Assembly: GCA_964470555.1 (NCBI GenBank)
Contig: CAYYDG010000011.1
Location: 94,907-158,906 of the forward strand
Origin: RBC074 sp964470555
Lineage (GTDB): Bacteria; Acidobacteriota; Blastocatellia; RBC074
DNA length: 64,000 nucleotides
Reading direction: 5' to 3'
In this document: one piece after another, positions 59,836-64,000 of the stretch
Numbering within the stretch: position 1 is the stretch's first letter
Layout: every line of letters starts with the position of its first letter
The notes under the pieces: model-generated
Databases searched by the model: none
What the model saw: only the letters and a program-made list of their open reading frames with translations
What the model was told of the DNA's origin: nothing
Translations under genes and position numbers: made by a program

Positions 59836-61056
59836 TTATGCGAACTGGCGTCTGCCCGAACGGCGTGAATTGAATGAGCGAAAACCACCGCGAGAACTGG
59901 AAGTTCGCTCAGGCATCGGAGCCATTCCACCGAACCCGTCCAGCAGGATTCGTTCGACTTTTTGCCCGGTCAATTTCTCAATCGAGCGCATGTTCAATTC
60001 ATCCACAGGCGTCAACAACGTCAGCGCACAACCTTCGTTACCGGCACGGCCTGTGCGACCGATGCGATGAACATAATCTTCGGCCACATCGGGCAGGTCG
60101 AAATTGATGACGTGTGAAATCGAATCCACGTCAATCCCACGCGCGGCGATGTCGGTCGCCACCAACACGCGAAACTTGCCATCGCGAAATCCGCGTAAAG
60201 CGGCTTCGCGCTGCGATTGCGAGCGATCGGCGTGAATGCGATTGACCTGATGTTTGCGCGCAGTCAGCAATGTTGCCAGCCGTTCGGCTCCGCGTCGCGT
60301 GCGCGTGAATACCAGGACTCGTTCAAAGCGTTCGCGTTCCAGCAGGTGCAACAACAGATTGGTTTTCGATTCCAGCGCCACCGGATATGCCGTTTGTTTG
60401 ACAGTCACGGCGGCTTTGCCACGCGGATTCACGTCCACGATTTTCGGCGAGTCCATGTACTGTCGAGCGATACCTTCGACCGGCGCGGACATCGTCGCTG
60501 AAAACAGCAAGGTTTGTCGTTCGCCCGGCAACAACGCGATGATCTGGCGAATGACCGGCAAAAAACCCATATCCAGCATGCGGTCGGCTTCGTCCAGCAC
60601 CAGCACTTCAACACGCGAAAGATCAACCGTGCGATTTTCTATGTGATCCATCAATCGTCCAGGCGTGGCGATGACGACTTCAACGCCTTTGCGAAGCTCC
60701 AGATTCTGACGATTGAAACTCGCTCCGCCGACAATCGTCACCGCGCGAACTTTTCGTTTGGCGTCCAGTTCATGCAGATTGTCCGTCACTTGCGAAGCCA
60801 GTTCGCGGGTCGGCGTCAATACCAATACGCGCACAGCACGTTTGCTGCCTTCACGCTTTTCAGTTGTCAATTTTTGCAGGATCGGCAGCAAAAACGCCGC
60901 CGTCTTGCCTGTGCCCGTCGAGGCGCATCCAATCAAATCCGAACCGCCAAGAACGACTGGAATCGCCTGTCGTTGAATCGGCGTCGGTTCGGTAAATCCA
61001 AGGGATTTGCATCGAGCAGCCAGCGGCTGCAGCAAACCCAAATTATCAAAATTCAT
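59836..61056 (-). CDS. DEAD-box RNA helicase
   Basis: 406 residues from ATG 61056 behind AGAAGGA. The Q motif is FTEPTPIQRQAI, motif I STGTGKT, DEAD box in LVLDEADRMLD, SAT in LFSATMS, and the C-terminal domain has IHADRSQSQREA, TDIAARGIDV and HRIGRTGR. A short RS/RR-rich tail ends in SRRSGRRQFA. It unwinds RNA duplexes, probably as a cold-shock or ribosome-assembly factor (RhlE/CsdA-like). It lies next to the RRM gene upstream, a usual cold-response pairing. Confidence 0.95.
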   Translation of the reverse strand: MNFDNLGLLQPLAARCKSLGFTEPTPIQRQAIPVVLGGSDLIGCASTGTGKTAAFLLPILQKLTTEKREGSKRAVRVLVLTPTRELASQVTDNLHELDAKRKVRAVTIVGGASFNRQNLELRKGVEVVIATPGRLMDHIENRTVDLSRVEVLVLDEADRMLDMGFLPVIRQIIALLPGERQTLLFSATMSAPVEGIARQYMDSPKIVDVNPRGKAAVTVKQTAYPVALESKTNLLLHLLERERFERVLVFTRTRRGAERLATLLTARKHQVNRIHADRSQSQREAALRGFRDGKFRVLVATDIAARGIDVDSISHVINFDLPDVAEDYVHRIGRTGRAGNEGCALTLLTPVDELNMRSIEKLTGQKVERILLDGFGGMAPMPERTSSSRGGFRSFNSRRSGRRQFA

Positions 61057-61117
61057 TACTTTCCTTCTGGCGCGTCTTCTTTCTTTCATCCAGAAGCGCG
61101 CAATGAAAACCCATTCC

Positions 61118-61198
61118 CCACGAAGTCACACGAACCACCACGAAGTAAACCAGGTCGTCTGGATTCTTCATGGTGACGCGCTCGTGTGTCTTCGTAGG
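61118..61198. repeat. ACGAA-word hairpin between RRM and helicase genes
   Basis: The left arm CCACGAAGTCACACGAACCA, CCACGAAG from 61118 and the right arm TGACGCGCTCGTGTGTCTTC, GTAGG to 61198 are imperfect complements. It separates the RRM gene from the helicase gene and could set their relative expression as an RNA structure. Confidence 0.8.
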
Positions 61199-61218
61199 AA
61201 AAATTATTTATGGCTTGC

Positions 61219-61578
61219 TTAGTAACGTCCGCCGCCACGGCCTCCGCCGTAGCCACCACCTCGACCGCCGCCGCCGCCAAAGCCGCCGCGTCCGCCGCCA
61301 CGACCTCCGCCGCCGCCAAAGCCGCCACCACGACTTTCTTTCGGACGGGCTTCATTGACGGTCAGAGCGCGACCGCCGACTTCCTGGCCGTTGAATTGGT
61401 TGATGGCTGCTTCGCCTTCTTCTTTGCTCGCCATTTCGACGAATGCGAAGCCGCGTGAACGACCGGTGTCACGATCCGTCACCAACGAAGCCGAAGCAAC
61501 GTTTCCGGCTTGCGAAAACAAATCCAACAGATCGTCTTCGGACGTTTGGAATGAGAGGTTGCCGACATAGAGTTTCAT
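61219..61578 (-). CDS. RRM RNA-binding protein with glycine-rich tail
   Basis: 119 residues. RNP2 is KLYVGNL (2-8) and RNP1 is RGFAFVEM (42-49), so the RRM fills about 1-80. The tail (from about 85) is nearly all Gly, Arg, Phe and Tyr (GGGGRGGGRGG and similar). This matches cyanobacterial-type cold-induced RNA-binding proteins (Rbp). An AAAGG lies 13 bases upstream of the ATG inside a leader with a small GC hairpin. It is the first gene before the DEAD-box helicase, with which it probably shares cold-linked expression. Confidence 0.95.
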   Translation of the reverse strand: MKLYVGNLSFQTSEDDLLDLFSQAGNVASASLVTDRDTGRSRGFAFVEMASKEEGEAAINQFNGQEVGGRALTVNEARPKESRGGGFGGGGGRGGGRGGFGGGGGRGGGYGGGRGGGRY

Positions 61579-61594
61579 AGATAGATGTACCTTT

Positions 61595-61607
61595 CCCCGC
61601 GAAGGGG
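61595..61607 (-). promoter_or_regulatory. Small GC hairpin in the RRM gene leader
   Basis: CCCCGCGAAGGGG (61595-61607) is a four-base stem with a five-base loop in the 5' leader of the RRM gene. On the minus strand it ends directly before the AAAGG that would act as ribosome-binding site. Possibly a thermosensor-like element; weak evidence. Confidence 0.35.
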
Positions 61608-61754
61608 TGTAAGAGAAGCGTCGAATCAGATTGTCTTCGGTGAACGGTTACAGCGAAGGTGTGTTCGGGCGTTCAAGAGAACGGCTTCTTTTGAGTTAAT
61701 AACAGCCTGCTCTCGAACAATCTAAAAACGCCGCCGGTACAACTTTGGGCATGT

Positions 61755-61785
<31 letters not shown>

Positions 61786-61834
61786 ATTGACAGCCGAGAT
61801 ACTGCACTACTGCGGCAAGCTTTGCAAACCTTTG

Positions 61835-63709
61835 TTATTCGCGCCGCTCGAAAATTTTGATAAAGAAACCGGAGTCGCCAATTTGCGGATCGCTGATCTG
61901 GGTCGAACCGAACACTTTCACCACACGGTAATTCGCTTCGATCCATCGGCCAAGCCGGGTGTAAAAATCACGCCCAAACGCTTCCTGTCCGAATTCGCGC
62001 ATCGGGCGATTGACAATCAGCACATAACGAACGCTGTCTTGTTGCAATCGTCCAATTGCCTTCAACTCGTCTTCATCACTCATCAACCCCGGAATCAGAA
62101 TCTGGTGTCGCAATGAAATTCGCCGTTCGGTCAAAAACGCCAGGTCATTGCCTTCCGGCAGAACGGCGATGATTTCGTTGGGTTGCGTAAACTCGCGCAG
62201 AAATTCCAACGCTGCGCGGATTTCGTTGCCTGTAACTCTGGGCGCAAACAAATGGCCGCGTTCGGCGCGAATTTCCACATCGAAGTTTTTGCGATAGCGA
62301 ATGCCAAACGTGACGGCCCCTGCCAAAATCGTCACAACCAACAAGGCGCGCCCAAACACCAATACACGCCGCACAGAAAGCTCGTCTTCCGTCCAGCGCA
62401 GGATCGCGTCAGGCAAAATTCTCCAAAACAGATAACAAAACAAAATCAACGACGTGGGCAAAAAGAATCCGCCGAATGCTCCTCCGCTGGGAACGCGCAG
62501 AGCAACGCGAGCGAGAATGGCAAAGCTGTAAACCGCGATGATGAAGAGCGCCGGATTGCGGATTGCGGATTGCGGATTGCGGATTTCTTTCCCCGCGTTT
62601 ATCTGTCTCTCTGTTTCCTTTTCGTTCTTCCTCATCCGCCAAAGTTCACCGCCAATGATCGCCAGCAACAACACCGGCAAGGCTCGCAGCGGGCTGCCGT
62701 CCCACTGATTGCCGACGACCTGCTTGATGAAGAAGATTGCCGCGAATGACCCCGCCAAAGACAGCGACGACCATTTCAGAATCATCCTTCGACGGTCGCC
62801 GAGCATCACCACAAAACTCAATGCAGCGAACGCGACAGCGGCGGCTCCGAGCATCTGCGTCAACGACAACCACGGACGATCCAGTCCTGTTCGCTGCGCG
62901 TTGTACAGAACCAGAGACGGCGGCAAATGCGTGTAAAACAAATGGCAATCTTCGACCAGCATTTGCCAGTCGAATTTCGCAAACAGCCAGCCGTATACCG
63001 GCAAGACGATCAACGCGGCGGGCGCAGCAACGCTCAACAAATCTGCCAGACAGTATTTCAAATTCAGGCTTTGAGATTTAGGTGAGAAAAACCGCTGAAT
63101 CAGCAAGGTTGATGCGACAGTTGCGGCGGCGGCCAAAGCGAATTCCTGTTTGGTGATGGCCGCCAGGCCAATCAGAATTCCGGCCAAAATCAGTTCCCGC
63201 TTTCGCCGGGTTTCGGAATAACGCAAGTTCAGCAGCAACACCGCGAGCGAACAAACGCAGGCATACAGCGCGGCAAACGAATACGGCTGGATCAAGTTGC
63301 CTGCCGGTTTGAAGATGCAAAATACTATGATGGCCGTGGTGGCGATAGCGGCTTCGCCAGGCGTCAGCAAGCGTCTGGCAATTCGATAACACAACACGGC
63401 CAGAATGGCCGAACACGCAATTCCCGACGCATGCAGCACGTCCAGGTGCGCTCCGAAGATTCGATACATCACCGCGTTCAGGTATGGAGCCAACGGCGGG
63501 TAAATGTGATGCACGTCGCGGTAAAGCCATTCGCCGTTGAGCAGACGTATTGGCAAATCCATTTCGCGCCCGCTGTCGGCAATGGGCGAAGTCCAGCGCC
63601 GCCACGAAACGGCCAACATCGCGGCAAACACAATCAAAATTGTAGCTTGCAGCCAAGCAAACTTTTTCCTGTTAGTTGAATTCGATTTTTCCTGTGAATG
63701 AAGTTCCAT
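61835..63709 (-). CDS. Glycosyltransferase-like polytopic membrane protein (GT39/ArnT type)
   Basis: About 624 residues from ATG 63709 with around eleven membrane helices. The N-terminal loop SPIADSGREMDLPIRLLNGE and YPPLAPYLNAVMYRIFG holds the acidic residues expected in dolichol- or polyprenyl-phosphate-dependent GT39 enzymes. The C-terminal part is a soluble domain of about 140 residues. Around residue 380-395, a hydrophilic loop carries KEIRNPQSAIRNP, encoded by a repeat element that appears to have inserted in frame (see 62552). Substrate unknown. Confidence 0.85.
   Translation of the reverse strand: MELHSQEKSNSTNRKKFAWLQATILIVFAAMLAVSWRRWTSPIADSGREMDLPIRLLNGEWLYRDVHHIYPPLAPYLNAVMYRIFGAHLDVLHASGIACSAILAVLCYRIARRLLTPGEAAIATTAIIVFCIFKPAGNLIQPYSFAALYACVCSLAVLLLNLRYSETRRKRELILAGILIGLAAITKQEFALAAAATVASTLLIQRFFSPKSQSLNLKYCLADLLSVAAPAALIVLPVYGWLFAKFDWQMLVEDCHLFYTHLPPSLVLYNAQRTGLDRPWLSLTQMLGAAAVAFAALSFVVMLGDRRRMILKWSSLSLAGSFAAIFFIKQVVGNQWDGSPLRALPVLLLAIIGGELWRMRKNEKETERQINAGKEIRNPQSAIRNPALFIIAVYSFAILARVALRVPSGGAFGGFFLPTSLILFCYLFWRILPDAILRWTEDELSVRRVLVFGRALLVVTILAGAVTFGIRYRKNFDVEIRAERGHLFAPRVTGNEIRAALEFLREFTQPNEIIAVLPEGNDLAFLTERRISLRHQILIPGLMSDEDELKAIGRLQQDSVRYVLIVNRPMREFGQEAFGRDFYTRLGRWIEANYRVVKVFGSTQISDPQIGDSGFFIKIFERRE
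62552..62586. repeat. Repeat word inside coding sequence
   Basis: Four tandem copies of the seven-base word GGATTGC (minus strand GCAATCC), followed by GGATTTCTTTCCCCGCGTTT. The adjacent CGCGTTTATCTG resembles the CGCAGAT-word hairpin at 21864-21929. The insert encodes a hydrophilic stretch in a loop of the GT39-like protein and keeps the frame. Confidence 0.7.
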
Positions 63710-63946
63710 TGCGCTGCCATCGTCCTGACGTGAAAAGACATGGGTCAACAGTATGCTGTTCCAGCTTTATATCTGCAATGTGCTAACTGCCGTGTTTTCA
63801 TTACTGTAAATTGCTTTTTCTCAGGTAGGCGAGTATCTTTACTTACATTTTGACGAATGTTTTCAGCAGTTTAGACGCGAGGATATAGACGGTATCTCCT
63901 TTCCGCAGCCCCGCTAAAGTCAAACCGCAGTTGCTCGGAGGTTACA

Positions 63947-64000
63947 TTGGCTACAGTTACGATGAAAGAGTTGCTCGAAGCGGGCGTGCATTTCGGGCAT
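63947..64000 (+). CDS. rpsB: Ribosomal protein S2, N-terminal part
   Basis: The last 54 bases read LATVTMKELLEAGVHFGH from a TTG start at 63947. The GGAGG at 63937-63941 has optimal spacing to it. The KELLEAGVHFGH pattern is the conserved start of bacterial S2 of the 30S subunit. An ATG at 63962 is an alternative, but it lacks a close Shine-Dalgarno. The window cuts the gene. The 237-base stretch before it (63710-63946) holds no gene, presumably the promoter and leader; no clear promoter boxes were assigned. Confidence 0.9.
   Translation, partial: MATVTMKELLEAGVHFGH

Noticed and set aside
61210..61458. Alanine/threonine-rich open frame on the plus strand
   Set aside because: It is the antisense of the glycine-rich tail codons of the RRM protein; no start context or homology.

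Overview
The window looks like a chromosomal scaffold from an uncultured acidobacterium, most plausibly of the Blastocatellia type. The signs are large secreted proteins with BACON and PPC domains and the Solibacter-type C-terminal domain (TIGR03437 family), cytochrome c/copper-monooxygenase fusions, CRTAC1 and SBBP repeat proteins, propeller-type sensor kinases, very short intergenic regions, and many palindromic low-complexity repeats between genes. This placement is inference; there is no rRNA or tRNA in the window. A run of 100 Ns at 3457-3556 with duplicated flanks indicates a metagenome-style scaffold.

Layout. 1-4601: an accessory region. An integron-type tyrosine recombinase faces away from a minus-strand series made of two tiny overlapping genes, an array of TTTCC-N6-GGAAA palindromes, and a visibly AT-rich three-gene operon (membrane protein, RecF/SMC-like ATPase with a C-terminal membrane anchor, second membrane protein cut by the window edge). 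4598-10089: housekeeping genes (purA, trxA, glgA) and a secreted M28 peptidase. 10304-16256: three membrane-fusion adaptors, a Uma2 protein and a MacB-like permease, with no ATPase subunit. 16261-19146: NIPSNAP, DUF1003, a cation diffusion facilitator and a Tat-exported aldo/keto reductase. 19268-22700 (minus): GNAT acyltransferase, an NSAR/MenC-type enolase-superfamily enzyme, then a DNA methyltransferase and a frameshifted BglII-like endonuclease.

22949-38689: a 1313-residue secreted protease, a TPR protein, a histidine kinase/NtrC pair, a propeller kinase with a NarL regulator and a receiver-only protein, and two exported surface proteins. 38817-44503: a glutathione peroxidase remnant, a CNT nucleoside transporter, a NagB-like deaminase, two exported Gfo/Idh/MocA proteins and an O-methyltransferase. 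44596-52177 (minus): a PQQ-propeller cytochrome, a PIN toxin/HicB-like antitoxin pair, a c-type haem/copper-monooxygenase operon and a ferredoxin-thioredoxin-reductase-like protein. 52426-63709 (minus): an S9 peptidase, a probable defence pair (membrane TIR protein plus N6-adenine methyltransferase), a CRTAC1 lipoprotein, a DEAD-box helicase with an RRM protein, and a GT39-like membrane protein. The window ends in the start of rpsB.

Two loci are the best candidates for undescribed biology. One is the integrase/palindrome/membrane-ATPase region at 1-4601. The other is the TIR-transmembrane protein with its methyltransferase at 55278-57780. A third theme runs through the window: long imperfect hairpins built from repeats of short words (ACGAA, AGGAT, ACAAAA, CGCAGAT), sometimes nested one inside another and once apparently carried in frame inside a gene.
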